A DNA stretch of 64,000 bases from Nocardia fusca NBRC 14340 (GCF_001618425.1 NZ_BDCU01000030.1:124001-188000), one strand, 5' to 3'; shown: positions 16,877-25,865, counted from the stretch's first letter. Notes: generated by a model not told the origin, from the sequence alone. Made by a program: numbers and translations.

Positions 16877-18227
16877 TCGCCGCCCGCCGGAGACCGGAAG
16901 CTCGACCGATCCGCACCCGGGTGCCGCCCGCACTCCCCCGCCCTTCGCCGACCTGGGCCTGCCCGTACTCACCGTGCAGGCGTTGCGCCGGGAAGGCCTG
17001 ACCGATCCGCTACCCATCCAGGCGGCGGCCGTCCCCGATGCGCTGGCCGGTCGCGATGTGCTCGGCCGGGCGCCCACCGGGTCCGGCAAGACGCTGGCGT
17101 TCGGGCTGCCCATGCTCGCCCGCCTCGCCGGAGTCCCGGCCATCGCCCGTGCCCCCCGCGGTCTGATCCTCGCTCCCACCCGGGAACTGGCTCTGCAGAT
17201 CGAACAGGCGCTGGCACCGTTCGCACTGGGACTGCGGCTCGGCACCGCGGTGGGCGGGATACCCGTGTCCAGGCAGGCGGAGAAGCTGCAGCGGGGGGTG
17301 GACCTGCTGATCGCCACCCCGGGCCGCCTGGCCGATCTGGTCGATCAGGGCGCGGCCGTACTCGACGCGGTCCGCGTCACCGCGGTCGACGAAGCCGACC
17401 ATATGGCCGATTTCGGGTTCCTGCCGCAGGTACGACGGCTGCTCGATCTGGTGCCCGGCGACGGCCAGCGACTGCTGTTCTCCGCGACCCTCGACGACGA
17501 ATCCGTCCGGGATCTGGTCCGCCGCTACCTGCGTGACCCCGTCACCCACACCGTGGCCCCGGAACCGGAGACCACCCCCGCGACCCATCACATCCTCTGT
17601 GTCGAACCGGCGGACAAACCGGCCGTCCTCGCCGAGATCGCCGCCCGCGACGGCCGCACGCTGCTGTTCGCCCGTACCCAATACGGGGCGGAGAAGCTCA
17701 CCCGCCGACTGCGCGACCAGGGCATCCGCGTCGCGGCCCTGCACGGCGGCAAGGCCCAGAACCGCCGCATCCGCACCCTCGCGGCCTTCGCCGACGGGGG
17801 TATCTCCGCCCTGGTCGCCACCGATATCGCCGCTCGCGGGATCCACGTGGACGCGGTCTCACTGGTGGTCCACGCCGACCCGCCCGCCGACGCCAAGGAC
17901 TACGTACACCGGGCCGGCCGGACGGCCCGGGCGGGCGCGAGCGGCACGGTGATCACCGTCGTCACCCCGGACCAGCGGGCCGAGGTGGCCGCGCTGACGC
18001 GGGCGGCGGAGGTCCCTGTGGTGGAACACACGGTGCGACCGGGCGACCGGGAGGTCCGCCGGCTCACCGGCGCGCGCACCCCGCCGGGTCCCGAAGCGGC
18101 GAAAACTCCCGAGGTACCGCCCCCGGCCGCGCGCGGCCACTTCCGCGGGCCGGGGGCCCGGGGCCGGGGTGGCGCCGGGAAACCGGCACCGGGCCGCCGG
18201 CCGCACCGCCCCCGCCGAGCCAAGTGA
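16869..18227 (+). CDS. DEAD-box RNA helicase
   Basis: A 452-residue DEAD-box helicase of the RhlE-like group. Visible motifs are APTGSGKT (68-75), APTRELA (102-108), ATPGR (149-153), DEAD (174-177), SAT in the RecA1 end, and HRAGRTARAG near residue 345. The C-terminal 70 residues are rich in Gly, Arg and Pro and probably bind RNA. Such proteins unwind short RNA duplexes with ATP, for instance in cold adaptation or ribosome assembly. It starts with GTG at 16869, 8 bases inside the M56 peptidase gene. In Mtb gnd1 occupies this place between Rv1845c and guaB1, so the helicase is a lineage-specific change in the block. Confidence 0.93.
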   Translation: MPDRRPPETGSSTDPHPGAARTPPPFADLGLPVLTVQALRREGLTDPLPIQAAAVPDALAGRDVLGRAPTGSGKTLAFGLPMLARLAGVPAIARAPRGLILAPTRELALQIEQALAPFALGLRLGTAVGGIPVSRQAEKLQRGVDLLIATPGRLADLVDQGAAVLDAVRVTAVDEADHMADFGFLPQVRRLLDLVPGDGQRLLFSATLDDESVRDLVRRYLRDPVTHTVAPEPETTPATHHILCVEPADKPAVLAEIAARDGRTLLFARTQYGAEKLTRRLRDQGIRVAALHGGKAQNRRIRTLAAFADGGISALVATDIAARGIHVDAVSLVVHADPPADAKDYVHRAGRTARAGASGTVITVVTPDQRAEVAALTRAAEVPVVEHTVRPGDREVRRLTGARTPPGPEAAKTPEVPPPAARGHFRGPGARGRGGAGKPAPGRRPHRPRRAK

Positions 18228-18267
18228 AACCGTCGGGCCCCCACGCCGGAGAGCCGTCCCGATTACC

Positions 18268-19713
18268 ATGGGCGCAGTGCAGTTTCTCCCCGGACAACAC
18301 CCGCCGTACGACCTGACCTACAACGACGTCTTCCTGGTTCCGAACCGCACCGATATCGCGTCCCGGTTCGACGTCGATCTCGCGACGGCCGACGGCTCGG
18401 GCACCACCATCCCGCTGGTCGTCGCCAATATGACCGCGGTCGCCGGCCGCCGCATGGCCGAGACCGTGGCCCGGCGCGGCGGGATCGTGGTGCTCCCGCA
18501 GGATCTGCCCAACAGCGCCGTCGCCGAGACCATCGCCTTCGTCAAGAGTCGCTCGCTGATCGCCGACACTCCGGTCACGCTCACCGCCGATCACTCCGTC
18601 TCCGATGCGCTGGCGCTGATCCACAAGCGCGCGCACGGCGCGGTCGTGGTGGTCGACAACGGACGGCCGGTCGGGCTGGTCACCGAGGAGGCCTGTGCCG
18701 ATGTCGATCGGTTCGCCCGGCTGCACGAGGTCGCCACCACCGATTTCGTCACCGTCCCGGCGACCACCGAGGCGTCCGATATCTTCGACCGCCTCGAGGC
18801 CGCGCATTCCGGCCCCGCCGTACTCCTCGCGCCGGACGGCACCCTGGCCGGCGTGCTCACCCGCACCGGCGCGGTCCGGCACGGCATCTACACCCCGGCC
18901 GTCGACGACGAGGGCCGGTTGCGGATCGCGGCCGCCGTCGGGATCAACGGCGATGTGCCCGCGAAGGCCAAGGCGCTGGTCGACGCCGGCGCCGATGTCC
19001 TGGTGGTGGACACCGCGCACGGGCACCAGGTGAAAATGCTGGAAACGCTGAGCGCGATCCGGGACCTCGGCCTCGGTGTACCGCTGGTCGCCGGGAACAC
19101 GGTCTCGGCCGAGGGCACCCGGGATCTCGTCGCCGCCGGCGCCGATATCGTCAAGGTCGGCGTCGGGCCCGGCGCCATGTGCACCACCCGCATGATGACC
19201 GGAGTGGGCCGGCCACAGTTCTCCGCGGTCGCCGAATGCGCGGCGGCGGCCGCCGACCTGGGCGCCCACGTCTGGGCCGACGGCGGGGTCCGCCATCCCC
19301 GCGATGTCGCCCTGGCACTCGCGGCGGGCGCGTCGAACGTCATGATCGGCTCCTGGTTCGCCGGAACCTACGAATCGCCCGGTGACCTGCGGGTCGATCG
19401 GGACGGCCGCGCGTACAAGGAAAGCTTCGGAATGGCCTCCAAACGTGCGGTCGCCGCGCGGACCGCCGCCGATCGCGGCTACGACCGCGCCCGTAAGGCG
19501 CTGTTCGAGGAGGGCATCTCCAGTTCCCGGATGCTGCTGGATCCCGAGCGTCCCGGCGTCGAGGACCTCATCGACCACATCTGCTCCGGGGTGCGCAGCG
19601 CCTGCACCTACGCGGGCGCCCGTGATCTCGCGGAGTTCCGTGAGCGCGCGGTGGTCGGGGTGCAGTCGTCCGCCGGGTTCGCCGAAGGCCGTCCGCTGCC
19701 GGGCGGGTGGTGA
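18268..19713 (+). CDS. guaB1: GuaB1-family IMP dehydrogenase-related protein, probably GMP reductase
   Basis: A 481-residue IMPDH/GMPR-family TIM barrel, orthologous to Mtb GuaB1 (Rv1843c, 479 residues). Two CBS domains are inserted at about 100-210. The catalytic Cys is C305 in GVGPGAMCTTRMMTGVG, followed by the flap region with WADGGVRHPRDVALALAAGA. Mycobacterial GuaB1 has been reported to be a GMP reductase rather than an IMP dehydrogenase, converting GMP to IMP with NADPH and controlled by nucleotides through the CBS module; I rely on memory for this. The ATG at 18268 is used; a GTG three codons later is an alternative. A terminator follows at 19745. Confidence 0.93.
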   Translation: MGAVQFLPGQHPPYDLTYNDVFLVPNRTDIASRFDVDLATADGSGTTIPLVVANMTAVAGRRMAETVARRGGIVVLPQDLPNSAVAETIAFVKSRSLIADTPVTLTADHSVSDALALIHKRAHGAVVVVDNGRPVGLVTEEACADVDRFARLHEVATTDFVTVPATTEASDIFDRLEAAHSGPAVLLAPDGTLAGVLTRTGAVRHGIYTPAVDDEGRLRIAAAVGINGDVPAKAKALVDAGADVLVVDTAHGHQVKMLETLSAIRDLGLGVPLVAGNTVSAEGTRDLVAAGADIVKVGVGPGAMCTTRMMTGVGRPQFSAVAECAAAAADLGAHVWADGGVRHPRDVALALAAGASNVMIGSWFAGTYESPGDLRVDRDGRAYKESFGMASKRAVAARTAADRGYDRARKALFEEGISSSRMLLDPERPGVEDLIDHICSGVRSACTYAGARDLAEFRERAVVGVQSSAGFAEGRPLPGGW

Positions 19714-19744
19714 CCCCGGCCACACCGCCGCGCGCCGCCGCCCA

Positions 19745-19774
19745 CGCGACCGTGCGTCCGCGCGCACGGTCGCG
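19745..19774 (+). terminator. Terminator after guaB1
   Basis: A perfect 12-base-pair stem (CGCGACCGTGCG at 19745-19756 with 19763-19774) and a 6-base loop begin 32 bases after the guaB1 stop. Confidence 0.7.
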
Positions 19775-19831
19775 GTAGCATGAGAATCGCCGGCGACCGC
19801 CGGCCGTAATCATCAGGACGAAAGGATCCAG

Positions 19832-19972
19832 TTGTCACCCGCGTCCGAGGGCGCCACTCAGGAGGGCTCATCTATCGAGCCGGGTGACAGACCCGGCGTC
19901 CTCCGCTGCACGAGCCTCCCCGCTCCGGCCTTTTCCCCATCGCTGATATCGATGCCCGCCGGGGGGTGGTGA
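19832..19972 (+). CDS. Possible 46-residue upstream open frame before the CBS gene
   Basis: A TTG start at 19832 has AAAGGA about 6-8 bases upstream and opens a frame that ends with TGA at 19970-19972, one base before the ATG of the CBS-domain gene at 19974. The peptide has no recognisable domain. It could be a leader peptide that couples translation of the downstream gene, or a chance frame in GC-rich DNA; the close abutment is the only support. Confidence 0.25.
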   Translation: MSPASEGATQEGSSIEPGDRPGVLRCTSLPAPAFSPSLISMPAGGW

Positions 19973-19973
19973 G

Positions 19974-21368
19974 ATGGCCGTCGTACTCACCGTCCTCAGC
20001 CTCATCGGGTTCGTGGCGCTCACCGCCGGCACCGCGTTGTTCGTGGCTGCCGAATTCTCCCTCACCGCCCTGGAACGCAGTACCGTCGAAGCGCACGCGC
20101 GCGACGGCGATGTGCGGGCGCGGGCGGTCCGGCAGGCCCACCGCACCCTCTCCTTCCAGCTGTCCGGCGCCCAGCTCGGCATCACCATCACCACCCTGAT
20201 CACCGGTTATATCGCCGAACCCGTACTGGCGCGGTTGCTCGAACCGCTGTTCACCGTGCTCGGTGTCCCGGATTCCGCCGCCACCGGTATCGCCCTGGTC
20301 CTGGCGCTGATCCTGGCGACCTCGCTGTCGATGATCTACGGCGAACTCGTCCCCAAGAACATCGCCATCGCCGCGCCCATGGCCACCGCGCGGGCCACCG
20401 CCGGACCGATGGTGGCGTTCTCGGCGGTGTTCAAACCGATGATCCAGTTCCTCAACGGCACCGCCAACTGGGCGGTCCGCCGGTTCGGGGTGGAACCCGC
20501 GGAGGAACTGCGCTCGGCGCGCTCGCCGCAGGAACTCGGTTCGCTGGTGCGCACCTCGGCCCGGCACGGCGCTCTCGATCAGCGCACCGCACAACTGCTG
20601 GACCGCTCCCTGCAGTTCGGCGAGCGCAGCGCCGAGGAGCTGATGACCCCGCGCGTGAAAATCGAAGCCCTGGACCGCACCGACACCATCGGTGATCTGC
20701 TCGCCGCCGCCGCCCGCACCGGCTACTCGCGGTTCCCGGTGATCGACGGCGACCTGGACAACACCCTGGGTGTCGTGCACGTCAAACAAGCATTCACCCA
20801 TCCGGCGCGCACCCGGGCCGGTGTGGGTCTCGCGCAGATCGCGCAGCCGGTGCAGGTGCTCCCGGCCAGCCTCGACGGTGACGAGGTGCTGGAACGGGTT
20901 CGCGCCGACGGTATGCAGGTCGCGCTGGTCGTCGACGAATACGGCGGCACCGCGGGCCTGGTCACCATGGAGGACATCATCGAGGAGATCCTCGGCGATG
21001 TGCGCGACGAGCACGACGAAGAAGAACGCGAGGTGCGCCGGGTCTCCGACGGCTGGGATTGTTCGGGCCTGCTGCGCATCGACGAGGTGACCCGGGCGAC
21101 CGGGTACATCGCTCCCGAGGGTGAGTACGAAACCCTCGGTGGTCTGGTGCTCACCCGGCTGGGCCGGATCCCGGTGGCCGGCGACACCGTGGTGCTGCCG
21201 GAGCGCGGCCACGAACGCCGCCACGGTGACGGCCAGGGCGGCTGGCTGGCCCGGGTGGAACGGATGGACGGACGCCGCATCGACCGGATCCGCCTGGTTC
21301 CGGCCGACGCCGAGGCGGTCGCCCAACGCGAACAGCAGCTCACCGGCCGGGAGGTCCGCCATGGGTGA
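19974..21368 (+). CDS. CorC/HlyC-type membrane protein with CBS pair (Rv1842c-like)
   Basis: A 464-residue protein of the hemolysin-C/CorC family. The N-terminal DUF21 (CNNM) membrane domain (about 1-190) has helices near 3-25, 62-80, 100-125 and 140-160; two CBS domains follow at about 215-335 (with SRFPVIDGDLDNTLGVVHVK), and the C-terminal CorC_HlyC domain (EEREVRRVSDGWDCSGLLRI) closes it. Members are involved in magnesium or other divalent-cation efflux. It overlaps the next gene, a paralogue, by 8 bases, as with Mtb Rv1842c and Rv1841c. Adjacent CBS proteins and GuaB1 are also neighbours in Mtb. Confidence 0.92.
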   Translation: MAVVLTVLSLIGFVALTAGTALFVAAEFSLTALERSTVEAHARDGDVRARAVRQAHRTLSFQLSGAQLGITITTLITGYIAEPVLARLLEPLFTVLGVPDSAATGIALVLALILATSLSMIYGELVPKNIAIAAPMATARATAGPMVAFSAVFKPMIQFLNGTANWAVRRFGVEPAEELRSARSPQELGSLVRTSARHGALDQRTAQLLDRSLQFGERSAEELMTPRVKIEALDRTDTIGDLLAAAARTGYSRFPVIDGDLDNTLGVVHVKQAFTHPARTRAGVGLAQIAQPVQVLPASLDGDEVLERVRADGMQVALVVDEYGGTAGLVTMEDIIEEILGDVRDEHDEEEREVRRVSDGWDCSGLLRIDEVTRATGYIAPEGEYETLGGLVLTRLGRIPVAGDTVVLPERGHERRHGDGQGGWLARVERMDGRRIDRIRLVPADAEAVAQREQQLTGREVRHG

Positions 21369-22425
21369 TCTCTTCGGAGTGGCACTGACCGTGGTCCTGC
21401 TGGCGGGGAACGCCTTCTTCGTCGCCGCCGAGTTCGCTCTCATATCCGCCCGTCGCGACCGGCTCGAAGCGCTGGCCGCGCAGGGAAAACGCAACGCCGA
21501 CACTGTGATCCGGGCCGGGCAGAATCTGTCGATGATGCTGGCCGCCGCGCAGCTGGGCATCACGATCTGCTCGATCCTGCTGGGCCGGGTCGGCGAGCCG
21601 GCGGTGGCCCATCTGCTGGAGCATCCGTTCGAGCTGGCCGGGCTGCCGGAGGCACTGCTGCATCCGGTGTCGTTCGTCCTGGCCCTGACTATCGTGGTGA
21701 TCCTGCACATTCTGCTGGGTGAGATGATCCCGAAGAACATCGCGCTCGCCGGCCCCGAACGCAGCGCGCTTCTGCTGGTGCCGCTGCATCTGGCCTGGCT
21801 GCGGATCGCCCGGCCGCTCATCGCGATCTACAACTTCGCCGCGAACCTGTCACTGCGGATGCTGCGCATCGAGCCCAAGGATGAACTCGAGGCCACGGTC
21901 TCGAGCGACGAACTGGCCGAGATGATCGGCGAATCCCGCTCCGAAGGCCTGCTGGACGAGGAGGAGCACCGCCGCCTCACTCAGGCACTGGGTACCGGGG
22001 AGCGGTTCGTCGCCGAGGTCATGGTGCCGCTGACGCAGGTGCGCACGATACCGCTGCGCGCCCACGGCACCACCCTCGGCGATATCGAGAACGCGGTCGC
22101 CGAAACCGGCTTCTCGCGGTACCCGGTCCGCGCCTCCGACGGTTCCCTGGTCGGATACCTGCATGTCAAGGATGTGCTGGACAAGGTCTCCGACGAAACC
22201 GCGGGCCCCGGCACCGAGATCCCGCGCACCGATATCCGGCCGCTGCCCACCGTGCTGATGGGCACCACCCTCTACGAGGCACTGGCCCGGCTGCGCCGCA
22301 CCAGCAGCCATCTGGGCCGGGTGGTGGACGCGCGGGGCAATACGGTCGGCATCGTCGCGCTCGAGGATCTCGTCGAGGAGTTCGTCGGCACCGTCCGCGA
22401 CACCACGCACCGGGTCGCCGAATGA
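21361..22425 (+). CDS. CorC/HlyC-type membrane protein with CBS pair (Rv1841c-like)
   Basis: A 354-residue paralogue of the preceding protein, with the DUF21 membrane domain (1-175; MIPKNIALAGPERSAL is the conserved cytoplasmic segment) and two CBS domains (about 210-345), but lacking the C-terminal CorC_HlyC domain. The ATG at 21361 lies 8 bases inside the upstream gene and the stop overlaps the following ATG by 4 bases (ATGA), so all three genes are translationally coupled. Presumably the two CNNM-type proteins act together as a heteromer in ion transport; this is inference. Confidence 0.92.
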   Translation: MGDLFGVALTVVLLAGNAFFVAAEFALISARRDRLEALAAQGKRNADTVIRAGQNLSMMLAAAQLGITICSILLGRVGEPAVAHLLEHPFELAGLPEALLHPVSFVLALTIVVILHILLGEMIPKNIALAGPERSALLLVPLHLAWLRIARPLIAIYNFAANLSLRMLRIEPKDELEATVSSDELAEMIGESRSEGLLDEEEHRRLTQALGTGERFVAEVMVPLTQVRTIPLRAHGTTLGDIENAVAETGFSRYPVRASDGSLVGYLHVKDVLDKVSDETAGPGTEIPRTDIRPLPTVLMGTTLYEALARLRRTSSHLGRVVDARGNTVGIVALEDLVEEFVGTVRDTTHRVAE

Positions 22426-23321
22426 CGGCTGCGGCCATCGGATCGGTGCTCGGCGCGGCGGAGTGGCGGATGCGCGCCGCGGCGCACCGTGATCGCCTCG
22501 ACGCCCTGGCCGGCCCGTACCTGCGGGCGCGGGCCGCCGGGGCGAAACATCCGGTGCTCGATTTCCTGTTCACCTACTACGGCCACAAGCCGGCCCGGTT
22601 GCGCCGCTGGCATCCCGGTTTCGGGGTGGCGCTGGCCGGGGCCGCCGAGTACGACGGTCTGCGCGGATATCAGCGGATCGACGAGCCCGGCGCGGACGCC
22701 GAGCCGGTGGTGACCGTCGATCCGGAGTTCCTGCGGTCCCGGGCCGGCACCCTCACCTATATCGCGGATCTGCTGCGCGCGACCGCGTCCCGGCCCGCTC
22801 AGCTGTCCTGTTTCGGTCTGCACGAATGGGCGATGGTGTACCGCACCGGGGAGGTCCGCCACGATTCGGTACCGCTGCGGCTCGGCGCGGCGGGTACCGA
22901 CATGGTGGTCGAATCGATGCCGGTGCGCTGTACCCATTTCGACGCGTTCCGGTTCTTCACTCCGGCCGCGGTCCCCCGGAACAACCGGCAGCTGACCCGC
23001 GACGACCAGATACACACCGAGCAGCCGGGTTGCCTCCACGCCAATATGGATTTGTACAAGTGGGGTTTCAAAGCGACTCCGCTACTCGCCTCGGAGCTGC
23101 TCCTCGACTGTTTCGCGTTGGCGCTGGACGCCCGGACCCTCGATATGCAGGCCAGCCCGTACGACCTTCGCGAACACGGATACGAGCCGGTGCGGATCGA
23201 AACCCCGGCCGGGCGAGCCGAATATGTGCGCCGCCAAGCCGAGATCACGAACCGGGCGGGCCTACTGCGGCAGCGGTTGCTCGCGAGCCTGGATTCCCTG
23301 CTGGAACGAGTCTCCGAGTAG
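22422..23321 (+). CDS. Protein annotated in actinobacteria as 3-methyladenine DNA glycosylase
   Basis: A 299-residue soluble protein. Its N-terminal features (AEWRMRAAAHRDRLDALAGP, HPVLDFLFTYYGHKPARLRR) match a conserved actinobacterial family that carries the name 3-methyladenine DNA glycosylase in many genomes. I see no helix-hairpin-helix or other classical glycosylase motif, so this label should be taken as a family name rather than a demonstrated activity. The start overlaps the stop of the CBS protein by 4 bases, making it the last gene of the three-gene operon. The middle region is His- and Asp-rich (RCTHFDAFRFF, DLYKWGFKA). Confidence 0.75.
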   Translation: MTAAAIGSVLGAAEWRMRAAAHRDRLDALAGPYLRARAAGAKHPVLDFLFTYYGHKPARLRRWHPGFGVALAGAAEYDGLRGYQRIDEPGADAEPVVTVDPEFLRSRAGTLTYIADLLRATASRPAQLSCFGLHEWAMVYRTGEVRHDSVPLRLGAAGTDMVVESMPVRCTHFDAFRFFTPAAVPRNNRQLTRDDQIHTEQPGCLHANMDLYKWGFKATPLLASELLLDCFALALDARTLDMQASPYDLREHGYEPVRIETPAGRAEYVRRQAEITNRAGLLRQRLLASLDSLLERVSE

Positions 23322-23489
23322 CGGGCCGGTCCGACCCGAAATCACCCCACCACACCGCTGGACCGGGTCGGTCGACAACAGTCCGATCCGTGCGCGGCCG
23401 GACGCTGCCCGCTATGCCCCGGTTCCTGCCCTCCGGCCGGACCCACCCCGCGTAGGGTCCCACCTCGAAAGCCGACCGGTTCCGGCCGG

Positions 23490-24134
23490 TCAGCTGGTCT
23501 GTTCGGGTTTCCGGGCCAGCACCCGGAACACCACTCCACCGCGACCGGTGCGGGCGAAATGTTCGAGGGTGAACCCGGCGGCGGTGAGGTAGCCGACCGG
23601 CTCCCGGGTGAGATGGTCCGCCGCGAACCGCACCGCGAGCGGTTCGGCCAGGCGCATCAGCGCCGCCACCGGTCGCGCGCGGGCCGGACCGTGCTCGACC
23701 GCGACGAACACCCCACCCGGGCGCAGCACCCGCCACGCGGCCACCGCGGCAGCGCCCGGGTCGGGAATCGTGCAGAAGGTGTAGGTGGAGACCACCGTAT
23801 CCACGGATTCGGCAGGCAGATCCAGCCGCTGCGCGTCCCCGTGCCGCAACTCCACCGGCACCGATGCCGAACGGGCGCGCGCGAGGCCGAGCATCCGCTC
23901 GGACAGGTCCACTCCGATCACCCGCTCGACCCCGGCACCGTAGAGCGGCAGATTCAACCCGCTGCCCACTCCGATCTCCACCACCGCCCCGCGGGCCCGT
24001 TCGATCGCCCATCGGCGCGCATCGCCGAGCAGGACCCGCTCGGACCATCCGATCTGACGGTCGTATCCGTCGGCGAGACGGTCGAAGATATGTTCCACAC
24101 GGTCCAGTTCACCGCGGGCTGTGTTGCCGGACAT
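23490..24134 (-). CDS. SAM-dependent methyltransferase (UbiE-like class I)
   Basis: A 214-residue class I methyltransferase. Motif I is VVEIGVGSGLNLPLYGAGV near residue 46, followed by the acidic motif VIGVDLSERML, motif II in DTVVSTYTFCTIPDP and motif III VLRPGGVFVAVEHG. The C-terminal part (EPVGYLTAAGFTLEHFARTG) resembles UbiE/Coq5 and arsenite- or phospholipid-type methyltransferases. It should transfer a methyl group from SAM; the acceptor is unknown. The ATG at 24132-24134 gives the usual N-terminus; a longer frame exists upstream but is not protein-like. It is monocistronic. Confidence 0.88.
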   Translation of the reverse strand: MSGNTARGELDRVEHIFDRLADGYDRQIGWSERVLLGDARRWAIERARGAVVEIGVGSGLNLPLYGAGVERVIGVDLSERMLGLARARSASVPVELRHGDAQRLDLPAESVDTVVSTYTFCTIPDPGAAAVAAWRVLRPGGVFVAVEHGPARARPVAALMRLAEPLAVRFAADHLTREPVGYLTAAGFTLEHFARTGRGGVVFRVLARKPEQTS

Positions 24135-24613
24135 ACACCCAGGAAACCAGCCCGGGCCGCGCCGGCACATCAGGGAAACCCCCGAATCGGCGCCTGCATC
24201 GCATATCGGGACGACCGGGGTTGCGCCCGGCCGACCCACCCTGCAACCACAGGTCCCGAGACGCCCGGCAGCCGTGCGATCCAGCGGTCGTCCGCGAGAT
24301 CACCCCGACTTCCCGCAGAATCCGCGCCACACGAAACCGACAGGGAACAGAGGATCGGCAGTCGTACCGGGAAGCCATTGCGGTGCGGGGCTGTCCGGCC
24401 GGTGACGTGCTGGGCCGAGTCCAGGCAGCGAGGACCCCCATCGTGCCGCCGGCATCGGCCCAGCCCCTCCGGGTGGAGCAGCGGGCTCGGTAACCGGCGG
24501 CGGGCTCGGTAACCGGCGGCGGGCTCGGTAACCGGCGGCGGGCTCGGTAACCGGCGGTGTCCACCCGGTGTCCCACTAGGATTACCTGTGCGGGGCTTCC
24601 AGGAAGGACTGTC
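24135..24613. other. Intergenic region with tandem repeat
   Basis: About 480 bases between two divergent genes. No gene-like frame is supported. The right part holds four exact 19-base tandem repeats (24481-24556); the remainder shows no clear hairpin or promoter that I could defend. Confidence 0.6.
24481..24556. repeat. Four exact tandem copies of a 19-bp unit
   Basis: The unit GCGGGCTCGGTAACCGGCG is repeated four times without change (24481, 24500, 24519 and 24538). Each copy contains the palindrome GGTAACC. The array ends 57 bases before the GTG of the DUF3592 gene, so it could be a set of protein-binding sites in its promoter or a variable-number tandem repeat. Confidence 0.95.
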
Positions 24614-25084
24614 GTGCAACGTTCTCTCTCCCCCGGCGTCGACGCCAATCGACTCGCCATCGCACTGATGGGAGTGATAGCGATCCTGTTCGCCGCGGTC
24701 CCGATCGGTTACAACGCGCTGTTCCTGGCGAATTCACAGATCGCGACGGGCACCGCGGTCGAGTTCGGTCAGGAGCTCACCGACAACACCAAGGGCAGCC
24801 GGCCGACGGGCACCTCCACCGTCATCGAGTTCACCACCGCCGCCGGAGAGACAGTCCGCTTCGACGGCGGCCCGGCGGCCTCCTCGCTCTATACCGATCT
24901 CGGTGACCATGTTCCGGTCCGCTACGACCCCGGCGACCCGGACCACGCGATGGTCGACGAAGCGTTCCTCTTCGTCCGTCTCACCTACCTGCCGCTGATC
25001 TTCGCCGCCCTCGGCGCCGCCGCGCTCGTGACGGTCGCGTGGGGGATGCTGCGATCCCGGATCCGGCAGTCGGCCATTCGATAG
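24614..25084 (+). CDS. DUF3592 membrane protein
   Basis: A 156-residue membrane protein with the DUF3592 plan: a helix at about 15-38, an outer beta-rich domain (TVIEFTTAAGETVRFDGG, DLGDHVPVRYDPGDPDHAMV is the hallmark) and a second helix at about 122-146. The end is basic. The family is widespread and of unknown function. The start is GTG at 24614, six bases after GGAAGG. Upstream lie four identical 19-base repeats that may affect its transcription. Confidence 0.85.
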   Translation: MQRSLSPGVDANRLAIALMGVIAILFAAVPIGYNALFLANSQIATGTAVEFGQELTDNTKGSRPTGTSTVIEFTTAAGETVRFDGGPAASSLYTDLGDHVPVRYDPGDPDHAMVDEAFLFVRLTYLPLIFAALGAAALVTVAWGMLRSRIRQSAIR

Positions 25085-25241
25085 CACGACAGGATTCGGT
25101 AGGGGTAGGTGTGGCCAGGATCAGGGGGCGTGACCGGTTGCGACTCTGGTTCGACCGGACGATGGATCGCGGGACTCCGGCGTTGGTCGGCCGGCTCGGT
25201 CCGGCGTCGGCGGCCCGGGAGGTCGCCGCGGGGTGCGTAGG

Positions 25242-25865
25242 TCAACTATGCGGCCGGGGTGTGCGCCACATGGGCCACAGGTCCGGTCCACCGCCCGGTA
25301 CGGTGATGGTCGCGGTCACTTCGAAGCCGAATCGCTCGTAGTAGGCGATATTCGCCTGTTTGCTGGATTCGAGGTAGGCCGGGATGCCCTCGCGGTCGCA
25401 CTGTTCCAGCCGGGACCGCAGTAGTGCCTGCCCGAGACCGTGGCCGCGCCGCTCGGGATCGGTGCCGATGGTCGCGAGATACCAGTGCGGTTCGTCCGGG
25501 TGCACCTCGGTCATGAGGTCCACCAGTTCCTTCCCCACGCGCAGCCGCCCGCCGAACGCCCGGGCGAGCTGAGGGAACATGCGGAGTTCACGCCAGGGGG
25601 ACGGCTTCCATCTCCCGGGCGCATCCCACAGGGCGGCCCCGCCGATCGCACCGGAGGGGGCCGACGCGATGTCGACCGCGCCGGTGGTGATGTGCTGATG
25701 CCGCGTCTGGGCGGCGAACAGGCGGGGCAGCCCGAGGGCCCGCCGGCGCGGATCCGGCCACAGCCATTCCATCACCGGATCGTCGTGGAAGGCGGCGGCC
25801 AGGGTGCGCGCCAGCGCGCTGATCTCGTCACGGCGCGCGGGGTGTACCTCGGGCGGGGTCGACAT
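25242..25865 (-). CDS. GNAT-family N-acetyltransferase
   Basis: A 207-residue GNAT protein. The acetyl-CoA pyrophosphate-binding loop is visible as GTDPERRGHGLGQALLRSRL (Q/RxxGxG/A type) and the C-terminal part ANIAYYERFGFEVTATITVP is characteristic. The N-terminal half is less conserved and probably recognises the amine substrate, which is unknown. The ATG at 25863-25865 is used; an ATG five codons upstream is possible. The gene is convergent with the DUF3592 gene. Confidence 0.9.
   Translation of the reverse strand: MSTPPEVHPARRDEISALARTLAAAFHDDPVMEWLWPDPRRRALGLPRLFAAQTRHQHITTGAVDIASAPSGAIGGAALWDAPGRWKPSPWRELRMFPQLARAFGGRLRVGKELVDLMTEVHPDEPHWYLATIGTDPERRGHGLGQALLRSRLEQCDREGIPAYLESSKQANIAYYERFGFEVTATITVPGGGPDLWPMWRTPRPHS

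Noticed and set aside
24481..24556. CRISPR or iteron origin from the 19-bp repeats
   Set aside because: The copies are directly adjacent without spacers, and no replication initiator gene is nearby; a simple tandem repeat is the best description.
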